Of a stretch of 64,000 nt of DNA, positions 43,420 to 52,795 are shown piece after piece. Source of the DNA: [Eubacterium] saphenum (GTDB taxonomy: Bacteria; Bacillota; Clostridia; Lachnospirales; Anaerotignaceae); NCBI GenBank assembly GCA_004557645.1, contig SFGI01000004.1, positions 8,723 through 72,722 of the forward strand, in the 5' to 3' direction. The notes beneath the pieces were generated by a model. That model was not told the DNA's origin. It ran no database searches and was given only the letters and a program-made list of their open reading frames with translations. How positions within the stretch are numbered: the stretch's first letter is position 1; every line of letters begins with the position of its first letter. Made by a program: the position numbers and the translations under genes.

Positions 43420-46400
43420 TCAATCTTCCATTTTAAACGCAACCTGTTCCGCAGAATGAGGTTTTTTCAGTTTTTTGCTTTCGTTTGCCTTTTCCAGATT
43501 CTTATTGGCACTAGCCAGCATCAGTTTGATTCGGTTCAGCTGGTTGACTTCGCTGGCACCGGGGTCATAGTCGATGGCAACGATATTAGACATAGGATAC
43601 TGTTTTCGCAGCTCCTTGATAACGCCCTTGCCCACTACATGGTTGGGCAGACAGCCGAAGGGCTGTGTGCAGACGATATTGGGCACGTTGCTGTGGATCA
43701 GTTCGATCATTTCTGCAGTCAGGAACCAGCCTTCGCCGGTCTGATTGCACAGGGAAACGACTTTTTCCGCCTGTTTGCCCAGGCTCTTGATATCTTCGGG
43801 CTTATCGAAGCGTTTGCTCTTTTCCAGAGCATCCATCATGGGCTTCTGATAATATTCGATGACTTTTGCCACGATATTGCCGATGATGCGGGCTTTTCTG
43901 GTGCCACCCAGATATTTTTCCTTCTGCACCTGGTTGTGGCAGCAGTAGAGGGCAAAGGTCAGCAAGTCGGGAACGACTGCTTCTGCCCCTTCTCTTTCCA
44001 GCAGGTTTACCAGGTCGTTATTGGCTGTAGGATGGAATTTTACTAAGATTTCCCCTACCACGCCAACACGGGGTTTTACCACGTCATTCAGTTCCAGTTC
44101 TTCAAAATCCTTGATGATATTGCGGATATTTTCGCAGTATGTCTTTCTGTTTGCTTTCAGCAGGTCTTTTCTCAGTTTTTCTACCCATTTCCGATGGAGG
44201 GCATTGGCAGAGCCCTTCACCTTTTCATAGGGTCTTGTACGGTATACCACCCGCATGAACAGGTCGCCGTATACCATGGCCTGCATGACACGGTGCAGCA
44301 GACCGGGCTCATATTTAAAGCCGGGGTTCTTTTCCAGCCCCGCAGGGTTAATGGAAATAACAGGGATATCGGGCATACCCATATTTGCCAGAGCCTTACG
44401 GATGAAGGCGATATAGTTCGTGGCACGGCAGCCGCCGCCGGTCTGGGTGATGAGCAGAGCAGTGCGGTTCAGGTCGTATTTGCCGGAAAGCAGCGCATTC
44501 AGCAGCTGCCCAATGGCGATCAATGCAGGATAGCATGCGTCGTTGTTGACATATTTCAAGCCGGTATCGATGGCGTTCTTATCCATAGCTTCCATAATCT
44601 CGATATGATAGCCGGCCTGACGGAAGGCAGGTTCCAGCAGTTCGAAATGGATGGGAGACATCTGAGGGCAGATGATGGTATAATCCTTCTTCATTTCCTT
44701 GGTGAAAAGAACACGCTTCAGGGAAGCATCGCCTTTTTTGATCTTCACGTTCTTTTCTTTTCTGTCCTCGATGGCAGCGATCAGGGAACGGATACGGATA
44801 CGAGCCGCACCCAGGTTGTTTACCTCGTCGATCTTCAGGGCAGTGTAAATTTTGCCTGCCGCTGTCAGGATGCCCTTGACTTCATCAGTCGTTACAGCGT
44901 CCAGACCGCAGCCGAAGGAGTTCAGCTGTACAAATTCCAGATTCTGCTGGGTTTTCACAAAGCCTGCCGCTTCATACAGTCTGGAATGATAAGTCCACTG
45001 GTCACGAACGATGGTAGGACGTTCCACATGACCCAGATGGGCAACGCTGTCTTCTGTCAGAACGGCAATGCGATAGCCTGCGATCAGCTCGGGGATACCA
45101 TGGTTGATCTCAGGGTCTGCATGGTAGGGTCTGCCTGCCAGCACGATGCCTGTCATGCCCTTTTCACGGATATATGCCAGAGTTTCTTCGCCTTTTTTCC
45201 GCATATCTCTGCGGAAATTGCCCCATTCTGCCCAGCCTGCTTCTACAGCGGCTTTGATTTCCTTAGGGTCGCAGCCCATGGGAACAAATTCGTCTGTCAT
45301 ACGTTTGATAACAGTTTCGATATTATCAAAGGAAAGGAAGGGATTCATAAATTTCACATTTCTTTCCTTCAAGTCCTCTACGTTATTTTTGATATTTTCG
45401 TTGTAGGATGCCACGATAGGGCAGTTATAGTTATTATCCGCCGCCGCGCTGTCCCGTCTTTCATAAACGATACCGGGGTAGAAGATGAAATCTACCCCTT
45501 CATTGATGAGCCACATTACGTGACCGTGTACCAGTTTGGCAGGATAGCAAACAGATTCACTGGGGATGGATTCCATGCCCATTTCGAATACTGCCTTGGA
45601 AGAATAAGGGGAAAGCACTACTCTGTAGCCCAGCTTTGTAAAGAAGGTATACCAGAAGGGGTAATCCTCAAACATATTCAGCACACGGGGGATACCCACA
45701 GTGCCCTTTGTCGCCTGTTCCGCCGTCAGGGGTTCGTAATCGAACAGTCTGTGGCGTTTATATTCATACAGGTTGGGTGCAGGATCTTCGATCTTTTCCT
45801 TGCCCAGACCTCTTTCACAGCGGTTGCCTGTGATGAAGCGTCTGCCGCCGCTGAACAGGTTGACCGTCAGCAGGCAGTGGTTGGTGCAGCCCTGACATCT
45901 TGCCATATTGGACTGAACCTCCAGTGCGTTCATTTCTTCCCGGCTGATCAGTGTTGTCTGATAGCCCGCTGTATATTTATCCCTAGCGATCAGACCAGCA
46001 CCGAAGGCACCCATGATGCCTGCGATATCGGGGCGGACAGCCTGTCTGCCGCTAATCATTTCAAAGCTTTTCAGTACGGCATCGTTATAGAAGGTACCGC
46101 CCTGTACTACCATGGATTTGCCCATAGCCTTGGGGTCAGAAATCTTGATGACCTTCAGCAATGCGTTTTTGATAACGGAATAAGCCAGACCTGCGGAAAT
46201 ATCCGCTACCTCTGCGCCCTCCTTCTGGGCCTGTTTTACACGGGAATTCATAAATACCGTACATCTGGAGCCCAGGTCGATGGGGTTCTTTGCAAACAGT
46301 GCCACCTTGGCGAAATCCGCTACGGAATAATTCAGGGATTTTGCAAAGGTTTCGATGAAGGAACCGCAGCCGGAGGAGCATGCTTCGTTCAGCAGAACGC

Positions 46401-47724
46401 TGTCGATGACATTATCCTTGATGCGGATACATTTCATATCCTGACCGCCGATATCCAGAATGAAGTCTACATCAGGCTTGAAGAACTGAGCTGCCTTATA
46501 GTGGGCAACGGTTTCGATATAGCCCAGATCGATCATCAGGGCTTCCTTGATGAGCCCTTCGCCGTAGCCTGTCACGCAGGAATTGCGAATAACAACATCC
46601 TCCGGCATCAGGTCGTACATTTCATTCAGGCTCTTCATGACAACATTCAGAGGGTTGCCTTCATTGCCTGCATAGAAGGAATAGAGCAGGTCGCCGTCCT
46701 TGGAAACCAGAGCCACTTTGGTGGTGGTAGAGCCGGCATCGATGCCCAGGAACGCATCCCCATGATAGGTGGACAGGGGGATCCGTTTTACTTTATCTTT
46801 GTCATGGCGTTCCTTGAAGGCTGCATAGTCTGCCTCATCCTGAAACAGGGGTTCCATACGGGAAACCTCTGCTGTCAGTTCCACGCCTGCTTCCAGCTTT
46901 GTCAGCAGATTATCAAAATCCAGTGTTGCTTCGCCTTTATTGGAAACGGCTGTGCCGTAGGCTGCGAACAAATGGGAATTTTCGGGAATGATGGTGGTTT
47001 CGTCTGTCAGCTTCAGAGTTTCGATGAAACGCTGGCGCAGTTCAGACAAGAAATGCAGGGGGCCGCCCAAAAATGCCACATGACCGCGGATGGGTTTCCC
47101 GCAGGCCAGACCTGCAATCGTCTGGTTAACAACGGCCTGGAAAATGGAAGCCGCCAGGTCTTCCTTTTTTGCGCCCTCGTTAATCAGGGGCTGGATATCT
47201 GTTTTCGCAAATACACCGCAGCGGGATGCAATGGGATAAATGACTTTGTAGCCCTTTGCCAGCTCATTCAGACCTGTAGCGTCTGTCTGCAGGAGGCTTG
47301 CCATCTGGTCGATGAAGGAGCCTGTACCGCCGGCACAAACACCATTCATTCTCTGTTCTACATTGCCGCCTTCAAAGTAGATGATCTTGGCATCTTCACC
47401 GCCCAGTTCGATGGCTACATCGGTCTGAGGGGCAGTTGCTTCTACGGCATTTGCTGTGGCAACAACTTCCTGAATGAATTCCACGCCGATGGCCTTTGCC
47501 AGAGCAACACCGCCGCTGCCTGTAATCATGGCAGAGAAAAGCACATTGCCGATCTCTTCCTTGGCTTCTTTCAGGATATCCTTTACTGTTTTTTTGATTT
47601 CTGAGAAGTGTCTTCTGTATCTGCTGAATGCAATTTTATTCTCTTCATCGGCCAGAACGACTTTGACTGTTGTGGAACCGATATCGATGCCCATTTTATA
47701 TGTATTGTCATTAAGATACTGCAC
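43420..47724 (-). CDS. 2-hydroxyacyl-CoA dehydratase-type activase fused to dehydratase-like component
   Basis: A giant 1434-residue protein starting at a GTG behind GGAGGTG. Two ASKHA (BadF/BcrA/HgdC) ATPase domains occupy about 10-265 (GIDIGSTTVK) and 322-590 (GIDAGSTTTK), with cluster motifs CAGGTGSF and CSSGCGSF. A cysteine motif CQGCTNHC follows at about 610. The rest (about 650-1420) is DUF2229 and HgdB-like, with Cys in SVCYPAKL, FGCGLDA (about 938), CYPAL (about 1060), GGCRATNY (about 1095) and PFGCLPNH (about 1355). This is the build of ATP-driven low-potential electron donors that carry [4Fe-4S] or double-cubane clusters; substrate unknown. It overlaps the tetR end by 14 nt. Confidence 0.92.
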   Translation of the reverse strand: MQYLNDNTYKMGIDIGSTTVKVVLADEENKIAFSRYRRHFSEIKKTVKDILKEAKEEIGNVLFSAMITGSGGVALAKAIGVEFIQEVVATANAVEATAPQTDVAIELGGEDAKIIYFEGGNVEQRMNGVCAGGTGSFIDQMASLLQTDATGLNELAKGYKVIYPIASRCGVFAKTDIQPLINEGAKKEDLAASIFQAVVNQTIAGLACGKPIRGHVAFLGGPLHFLSELRQRFIETLKLTDETTIIPENSHLFAAYGTAVSNKGEATLDFDNLLTKLEAGVELTAEVSRMEPLFQDEADYAAFKERHDKDKVKRIPLSTYHGDAFLGIDAGSTTTKVALVSKDGDLLYSFYAGNEGNPLNVVMKSLNEMYDLMPEDVVIRNSCVTGYGEGLIKEALMIDLGYIETVAHYKAAQFFKPDVDFILDIGGQDMKCIRIKDNVIDSVLLNEACSSGCGSFIETFAKSLNYSVADFAKVALFAKNPIDLGSRCTVFMNSRVKQAQKEGAEVADISAGLAYSVIKNALLKVIKISDPKAMGKSMVVQGGTFYNDAVLKSFEMISGRQAVRPDIAGIMGAFGAGLIARDKYTAGYQTTLISREEMNALEVQSNMARCQGCTNHCLLTVNLFSGGRRFITGNRCERGLGKEKIEDPAPNLYEYKRHRLFDYEPLTAEQATKGTVGIPRVLNMFEDYPFWYTFFTKLGYRVVLSPYSSKAVFEMGMESIPSESVCYPAKLVHGHVMWLINEGVDFIFYPGIVYERRDSAAADNNYNCPIVASYNENIKNNVEDLKERNVKFMNPFLSFDNIETVIKRMTDEFVPMGCDPKEIKAAVEAGWAEWGNFRRDMRKKGEETLAYIREKGMTGIVLAGRPYHADPEINHGIPELIAGYRIAVLTEDSVAHLGHVERPTIVRDQWTYHSRLYEAAGFVKTQQNLEFVQLNSFGCGLDAVTTDEVKGILTAAGKIYTALKIDEVNNLGAARIRIRSLIAAIEDRKEKNVKIKKGDASLKRVLFTKEMKKDYTIICPQMSPIHFELLEPAFRQAGYHIEIMEAMDKNAIDTGLKYVNNDACYPALIAIGQLLNALLSGKYDLNRTALLITQTGGGCRATNYIAFIRKALANMGMPDIPVISINPAGLEKNPGFKYEPGLLHRVMQAMVYGDLFMRVVYRTRPYEKVKGSANALHRKWVEKLRKDLLKANRKTYCENIRNIIKDFEELELNDVVKPRVGVVGEILVKFHPTANNDLVNLLEREGAEAVVPDLLTFALYCCHNQVQKEKYLGGTRKARIIGNIVAKVIEYYQKPMMDALEKSKRFDKPEDIKSLGKQAEKVVSLCNQTGEGWFLTAEMIELIHSNVPNIVCTQPFGCLPNHVVGKGVIKELRKQYPMSNIVAIDYDPGASEVNQLNRIKLMLASANKNLEKANESKKLKKPHSAEQVAFKMED

Positions 47725-48370
47725 TTTTCACACCTCCATCTGTATACTTACTGTTTTCCTCTGCGGAAATATCCTTCCACATCTGATATTGTATTTTTTT
47801 ATATTTTTCTTCGTCATCAATGCTGTCATCCAGCACCTTCAGTGCCAGAATGCCATCCTGCATTGCCAGGATCATGGTGACGTAATTGTCTAAATCAAGG
47901 GTTTTGGTGACTTCTCCCCGCATCTGTCCCCGTTCCAGGATCTGATGCAGCATTTTGCCCTTCTTCTGATTGAAGGCTTTATAATACCCTGCCACTTCAG
48001 GGAATTTCTTCATCCCTTCATAGATGAGGAAATAAAAATTGCGGAAGGGAATCTCTTTGCCAAGCATAGCCTGATAATTGGCAAAGCGCTGGGGCTGGAA
48101 AAAGCACTTCCAGAGCAGTTCCCCTGTAAAGGCGTCTTTTCTGTTTTCTTCCCATGCTTTCTGCATTTCCTCCGCAGTACAGGCAAAATAAGGGTGGATA
48201 TATTTTTCGATGACCCTCTCGTCCAGATCTTCTCTGCTCTTAAAGGAATAATAGAAGCCGCCTTTGGTCAGGCCTGCTTCCCGGATGATCTCATTGGTGG
48301 AAACTTCGGAAAACCCTTTCTCCAGAAACATGGCAAAGGCCATTTCCAATATTTCATTTTCTGTTTTCAA
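47711..48370 (-). CDS. TetR family transcriptional regulator
   Basis: A 219-residue repressor. I used the TTG at 48370, 8 nt behind GGAGGG; the frame above it runs across the operator. The N-terminal HTH is ILEMAFAMFLEKGFSEVSTNEIIREAG (in parts), then LTKGGFYYSFKSREDL; the C-terminal ligand domain is variable. Its 3' end overlaps the activase start by 14 nt, so the two are translationally coupled. A perfect CAGACC-GAGT-GGTCTG palindrome follows its promoter, implying autoregulation of the two-gene operon by a ligand, perhaps an acyl-CoA or its acid. Confidence 0.92.
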   Translation of the reverse strand: MKTENEILEMAFAMFLEKGFSEVSTNEIIREAGLTKGGFYYSFKSREDLDERVIEKYIHPYFACTAEEMQKAWEENRKDAFTGELLWKCFFQPQRFANYQAMLGKEIPFRNFYFLIYEGMKKFPEVAGYYKAFNQKKGKMLHQILERGQMRGEVTKTLDLDNYVTMILAMQDGILALKVLDDSIDDEEKYKKIQYQMWKDISAEENSKYTDGGVKSAVS

Positions 48371-48463
48371 ATGGGTTCCCTCCTTCCCGTTTATCGCATT
48401 TTCTTGCCGGAAAGCCCGCTGCCGCAACCCTGTGCCGCCCGGAAAAACTTCCACGACAAATAT

Positions 48464-48518
48464 CAGACCACTCGGTCTGTTACTCATTTTATTATATTCG
48501 CGCGTCCAAAATTTTCAA
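48464..48518 (-). promoter_or_regulatory. tetR-activase promoter and TetR operator
   Basis: Minus strand: TTGAAA (48513-48518), 16 nt, TATAAT (48491-48496). About 10 nt downstream is the palindrome CAGACC / GGTCTG (48464-48479), at the position of a roadblock operator. Confidence 0.8.
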
Positions 48519-48691
48519 TATTCGGGCCCGTTAAAATCCCGTTAAAAACGCATATATACAGGGAAAATGATACATTTCGGGGATTTTTGTCACACAAAAG
48601 AACCCCTTTCCCGCAAAAAAGAATGCGCCGCCGCCACAATTGGATTTACGCTTTGTGGAAGCAACGCATTGCAATTCTTTTCTATGCTTTT

Positions 48692-49078
48692 TTATTCTGC
48701 CGCTACGATCTCTTCGATCTTTTCCAGCTGATGGGCAATGATCTGATTGCCTGTCTTGATGCAGACCAGATTCACCTGATTCAGCCCGATAAATTCCCCT
48801 TCGATGACATTTTTCTGAATCGTTGTCACCTTGATCTTCATGCCCCGGGTAAATTCCTTGCCCCGGAAGGTGATGCTGTCGATGGGGAACAGCTCCTTGC
48901 AGCGGTCTACCGCCTGTCTGTCCAGGGTCTTGATGACATAGGTCTTTTCGCCATTTTTCCTTCTCTCTTTCCAGCGGGCATAAACACGATAAATATAAGT
49001 GACAACATAAGCCACACTGGCGGCGAACAGATACTGCTGCCAGCCCAGACTGGAAAATCCTTCGATCATTCTCTCCAC
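48692..49078 (-). CDS. Small membrane-anchored hypothetical protein
   Basis: A 128-residue protein starting at a GTG at 49078 (AGGAG 9 nt upstream); an ATG three codons in has a site too close for use. One membrane helix (about 13-32, WQQYLFAASVAYVVTYIYRV), a basic stretch WKERRKNGEK and a C-terminal beta-rich domain with RGMKIKVTTIQKNVIEGEFIG, which could be a small Sm- or OB-like barrel. I do not recognise the family. It lies 51 nt after rsmI on the same strand. Confidence 0.7.
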   Translation of the reverse strand: MERMIEGFSSLGWQQYLFAASVAYVVTYIYRVYARWKERRKNGEKTYVIKTLDRQAVDRCKELFPIDSITFRGKEFTRGMKIKVTTIQKNVIEGEFIGLNQVNLVCIKTGNQIIAHQLEKIEEIVAAE

Positions 49079-49129
49079 TTGTCATCACTCCTTTCTAAGT
49101 AAAGTCGATCGTTATAAAATCGATCGCCG

Positions 49130-49972
49130 TTATTTCTTCAAAACCTGGTAAATATCCCGCTTGGAAACGCCCCGATCCTTGGCAGCCTGCTTCATGGCAT
49201 CTTTTTCGCTCATGCCCTGATCCATATAGCGCTGCACATGCTCCTCCACGGAAATGCTTTCCCAGCTTTCCATTTCCTCCTGCCGCTGGGCTTCCAGAGA
49301 GAAGCCCTCACAAACCAGAACGAATTCCCCCTTGGGCGGGTTTTCCTTAAAATATTTCAAGTGTCCGCCGATGGTGTCTCTGCGGACTTCTTCGAATTTC
49401 TTCGTCAGCTCCCTAGTGGCTGCCATCTGCCGTTCTTTCCCAAACAGCTCTGCCAGTTCTTCCAGGGTATCTGTCAGGCGGTGGGGGGCTTCGTAGAAGA
49501 TCATGGTACGGTGTTCCCGTTCCAATGTTTTCAGGATCGCCTTCCGTTCCTTTTTATCGGGAGGCAAAAAGCCCTCGAATACGAACCGTCTCGTATCCAG
49601 ACCGGAAAGCACCAACGCCACCACTGCCGCCGAAGCACCGGGGGCCACGGTCACAGGCACACCGGCATCGTAGCACAGCTTCACCAAATCTGCACCGGGG
49701 TCGGAAATGCCGGGCATCCCTGCATCCGTCACCAGAGCAATGCTTTCCCCTGCCAGCAGCCGTTCCACCAGCACAGGCCCTTTTGTCACCTTGTTATGCT
49801 CATGGTAGCTGGTCATGGGGGTCTTGATCTCAAAATGGTTCAATAATTTCAATGTATTGCGGGTATCCTCCGCAGCAATCACATCCACGCTTTCCATCAG
49901 CTTGATGACCCGCAATGTGATGTCATCCAGATTGCCGATGGGCGTGGCGCAAAGATATAATGTCCCTATCAT
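49130..49972 (-). CDS. rsmI: 16S rRNA (cytidine1402-2'-O)-methyltransferase
   Basis: Methylates the ribose of C1402 in the decoding centre with SAM. It is 280 residues from the ATG at 49972; the family start GTLYLCATPIGNLDDITLR follows immediately. Other blocks: VTDAGMPGISDPG, VAPGASAAVVALVLSGL and FYEAPHRLTDTL. The open frame continues 69 codons upstream with no homology, and no Shine-Dalgarno stands before 49972, so initiation may be weak or coupled. Last gene of the tmk-holB operon, in the order found in Bacillus (yabC). Confidence 0.93.
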   Translation of the reverse strand: MIGTLYLCATPIGNLDDITLRVIKLMESVDVIAAEDTRNTLKLLNHFEIKTPMTSYHEHNKVTKGPVLVERLLAGESIALVTDAGMPGISDPGADLVKLCYDAGVPVTVAPGASAAVVALVLSGLDTRRFVFEGFLPPDKKERKAILKTLEREHRTMIFYEAPHRLTDTLEELAELFGKERQMAATRELTKKFEEVRRDTIGGHLKYFKENPPKGEFVLVCEGFSLEAQRQEEMESWESISVEEHVQRYMDQGMSEKDAMKQAAKDRGVSKRDIYQVLKK

Positions 49973-50126
49973 ACGATAATATAAACAGGCGGTGCTTAAA
50001 CGCTGATTGGCGCAGCCCGCATAGAAAATACTTTTTCGAGTTGTTGAGCCTGCGTCTCTACGAGAAAAAGTTTTTTCTATGGAAGGGCAAATGCGCCTTC
50101 CCTTATTCCAATAGTGCTTTTCTAAA

Positions 50127-50882
50127 TCACGCCTGTCCCTTTCCATAATAGATTTCAAAAATTTCTTCGGTGTATTCATTGGGTGCTTTGTAAATCACCA
50201 AGGGTGCATCCACCTTCACCATAGGCTTGCCGCCCCTGGCCGCTTCCACCAAAACCATAGTAGGCTCTTTATCCGCATAGGGCTGCACAAAACGGATGCG
50301 TTTGGGTTCCAGCTTATACTGCCGCAGCAGCACCATGATATCCGTCAGACGATGGGGTCTGTGGATCATGTAAAATCTGCCCAAAGGCTTCAGTGTTTTT
50401 GCCGCTGCCGCCACCACATCCTCCAGGGAACAGAGAATTTCATGCCTGGCAATGGCTTTCGCTGCAAAGGGGTTCACCAGACCGCCCCCTTCGTTCATAT
50501 AAGGTGGATTGGAAGTCACCACATCGAAGGTGGAGCCGCCGAAAATCTGCACCGCTTCCTTGATATCCCCTTCTCGGATGGAAACCCGTTCCTCCAATTC
50601 GTTCAGCAAAACACTACGGTTCGCCATTTCCGCGCTTTCCGGCTGGATCTCCAGCCCTGTGAAATGGGCCCCTTCCGTCTTTGCCGCCAGCAAAATGGGG
50701 ATGATGCCTGTTCCGGTACCTAAATCCAGCACCTTTTCCCCCTTTTTCACCTTGGCAAAGCCGCTGAGAATGACTGCATCCACGCCGAAGCAGAACCGTT
50801 TGGGGTCTTGAATGATAAGATGACCGTCCCGATGGAGGTCATCCACCCGTTCATGGGGATGGATGGTGATATCAGTCCTCAT
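50127..50882 (-). CDS. tRNA1(Val) A37 N6-methyltransferase-like protein (YabB/TrmN6 family)
   Basis: A 251-residue SAM-dependent methyltransferase. Motif I VLDLGTGTGIIPILLA (about 50-65) and catalytic NPPY (about 123-126) identify an adenine-N6 or glutamine-N5 type enzyme. The N-terminus ERVDDLHRDGHLIIQDPKRFCFGVDAV (in parts) is the YabB/TrmN6 signature. Its start overlaps the ricT stop by 11 nt. Position after ricT matches B. subtilis yabB. The precise substrate is inferred from family only. Confidence 0.92.
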   Translation of the reverse strand: MRTDITIHPHERVDDLHRDGHLIIQDPKRFCFGVDAVILSGFAKVKKGEKVLDLGTGTGIIPILLAAKTEGAHFTGLEIQPESAEMANRSVLLNELEERVSIREGDIKEAVQIFGGSTFDVVTSNPPYMNEGGGLVNPFAAKAIARHEILCSLEDVVAAAAKTLKPLGRFYMIHRPHRLTDIMVLLRQYKLEPKRIRFVQPYADKEPTMVLVEAARGGKPMVKVDAPLVIYKAPNEYTEEIFEIYYGKGQA

Positions 50883-51747
50883 AAGCCTTCAATTCCTCCG
50901 GAATGGGTTCCTGCTGTTTGCGTTTTTTCTTGGAACGGATCAGCTTGATCTCCTCCAGATGGTAGAACCCGATGGTAGGGGGATCGTTTTCCGCTTTCCG
51001 CACTGCCGCCTTCACCTGCTGCATCAGCACGTTGGTGGAGAGAATTTCCCCGGTGCCGTCAGGGGTGGAGATGATATCGCCCACACGGGGCAGCTTCTTA
51101 TTCAGCTCTTCGTAAACATCTTCTTCATATTTCAGGCAGCACATCAATCTGCCGCAGATGCCGCTGATCTTTGTGGGGTTCAGGGACAGGTTCTGTTCCT
51201 TCGCCATTTTGATGGATACAGGCTGGAAATCCCCTAAAAATGTGGCACAGCACAGGGGTCTGCCGCAGATGCCGATGCCGTTGAGCATCTTTGCTTCGTC
51301 ACGGACGCCGATCTGACGCAGTTCAATACGCATACGGAACACCGCCGCCAGTTCCTTGACCAATTCTCTGAAATCCACTCTGCCGTCGGAGGTGAAATAG
51401 AAAATGAGCTTATTTCTGTCAAAGGTCATTTCCACATCCACCAGCTTCATATCCAAGCCCAGACGGGCGATTTTTTCCAAACAAATATCGAAGGCTTCTC
51501 TTTCTTTCTTGTGGTTGTTTTCCACCGTTTTTGCGTCTTCCTTCGTTGCCTTTCGCATCACCTGCTTCAGAGGGGATACGATGGCTTCTTCGGGCACCAT
51601 CGTATTGCCTTTGATGACAGTGCCGTATTCCACACCTCTCGCCGTTTCCACGATGGCGCCGTCTTCTTTTTCCAGCTTCAGGCCGGCAGGGTCAAAATAA
51701 TACATCTTGCCCGCCTTTTTGAAACGGATACCTACTACTTCAATCAT
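50872..51747 (-). CDS. ricT: PSP1-domain protein RicT (YaaT)
   Basis: In Bacillus RicT (YaaT), with RicA and RicF, forms an FeS complex that guides RNase Y maturation cuts and stimulates Spo0A phosphorelay. The product is 291 residues. The PSP1 domain (about 60-145) carries LDMKLVDVEMTFDRNKLIFYF in parts; cysteine motifs CGRPLCC (about 162) and CGRLMCC (about 197) bind the clusters. The ATG overlaps the holB stop (ATGA). A partner RicA/RicF gene is not in this window. Confidence 0.95.
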   Translation of the reverse strand: MIEVVGIRFKKAGKMYYFDPAGLKLEKEDGAIVETARGVEYGTVIKGNTMVPEEAIVSPLKQVMRKATKEDAKTVENNHKKEREAFDICLEKIARLGLDMKLVDVEMTFDRNKLIFYFTSDGRVDFRELVKELAAVFRMRIELRQIGVRDEAKMLNGIGICGRPLCCATFLGDFQPVSIKMAKEQNLSLNPTKISGICGRLMCCLKYEEDVYEELNKKLPRVGDIISTPDGTGEILSTNVLMQQVKAAVRKAENDPPTIGFYHLEEIKLIRSKKKRKQQEPIPEELKAYED

Positions 51748-52730
51748 GCAACAGTCTCCTTTAAATCCATCAGCATGACCTCTATGGTCAGCCGAAAATT
51801 TGCGTTCATCGCCAGCCGCCTTCTCGCTTCTCTGACGGCTGCCGCTTTTTTCGCCAGTCGTTCCGCAGGCTCCTTCGCCATGCGGAAAATGGCGTCTTTC
51901 TTATCTTTCTGGATGAGGTAACGTTCCTCCCGCAGGCTTTTCGCCGCCAGCAGATCCCGATACCACAATTCCATAATATCCAAAAACCGCAGGTCATTTT
52001 TATAGACCTCCAGATCTTTTGCAAGCAAATATGCCTCGCCCTCGTTCATAGAAGGCAGGGCTTCCAGTTTTTCTAAAATATCCTGCCGCATTTCCCGGAA
52101 GGATTCATCCTCCATCAATTCCAGTGCCTGACCGATGCGCCCCTGGGCATACGCCGCTAGAACATGGCTTTCTTCTGCTGAAAGAAACGCCTTTTTCATC
52201 AGATACTCTGAAACGGTCTCCTCGGAAAGGGGGCGAAGTTTCATCGTCACCACACGGGAAAGGATGGTCTGCAAAAATGCCTCTGCCCGTTCCGCCAAAA
52301 GCAGGAACACCGCATAGGCAGGCGGTTCCTCCAAGGTTTTGAGCAGGGCATTTTGGGCCTGCACATTCATGGTATCCGCCTTTTCGATGATATAGATTTT
52401 TTTGTCATACTGATACGGCTTCACATCCACCGTTTCCAAAATCTGCTCCCGGATATCGTCTACCAGCAGGTTCTTTTTCTCCCCCCGCACATAGATGATA
52501 TCGGGATGGTTGCCGCTGTCGAAAGCCTGACAGCTTCTGCAGGAACCGCAGGGTGCGTTTCCCGTAGCTTCACATTGCAGCGCTTTGGCAAAGGTGTTGG
52601 CGATCAGCCGTTTTCCTGCCCCTGCGCCGCCCAGAAAAAGATAGGCATGGGAAACCTTTCCGCCGGCAACAGCCCGCTTCAGCTGCTCCACCATGGGCGC
52701 ATTTCCCCAGATCTCCTGAAATGTATACAA
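51744..52730 (-). CDS. holB: DNA polymerase III delta' subunit
   Basis: A clamp-loader subunit, 328 residues. I chose the TTG at 52730 behind AAAGGAG; a longer TTG frame begins 14 codons upstream without a site. Motifs: AYLFLGGAGAGKRLIA, a degenerate P-loop as usual for delta' (Lys then Arg), a zinc cluster CEATGNAPCGSCRSC (about 52-66), sensor region ADTMNVQAQNALLKTLEEPP and SRVVTMKL (the SRC motif is altered to SRV). Overlaps ricT by 4 nt. Same operon order as Bacillus. Confidence 0.93.
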   Translation of the reverse strand: MYTFQEIWGNAPMVEQLKRAVAGGKVSHAYLFLGGAGAGKRLIANTFAKALQCEATGNAPCGSCRSCQAFDSGNHPDIIYVRGEKKNLLVDDIREQILETVDVKPYQYDKKIYIIEKADTMNVQAQNALLKTLEEPPAYAVFLLLAERAEAFLQTILSRVVTMKLRPLSEETVSEYLMKKAFLSAEESHVLAAYAQGRIGQALELMEDESFREMRQDILEKLEALPSMNEGEAYLLAKDLEVYKNDLRFLDIMELWYRDLLAAKSLREERYLIQKDKKDAIFRMAKEPAERLAKKAAAVREARRRLAMNANFRLTIEVMLMDLKETVA

Positions 52731-52795
52731 ATCCGCCCGCTCCTTTCCTGTGCTCCGTTTCGAGGACGGCAAAGCAGCCGCCCAAACCTTCTAAA

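Noticed and set aside
44194..47604. A 1136-codon open frame on the plus strand, antisense to the activase gene
   Set aside because: No homology-like motifs, Cys- and Phe-rich composition typical of the complement of a GC-skewed gene, no ribosome site; the minus strand encodes clear conserved domains.
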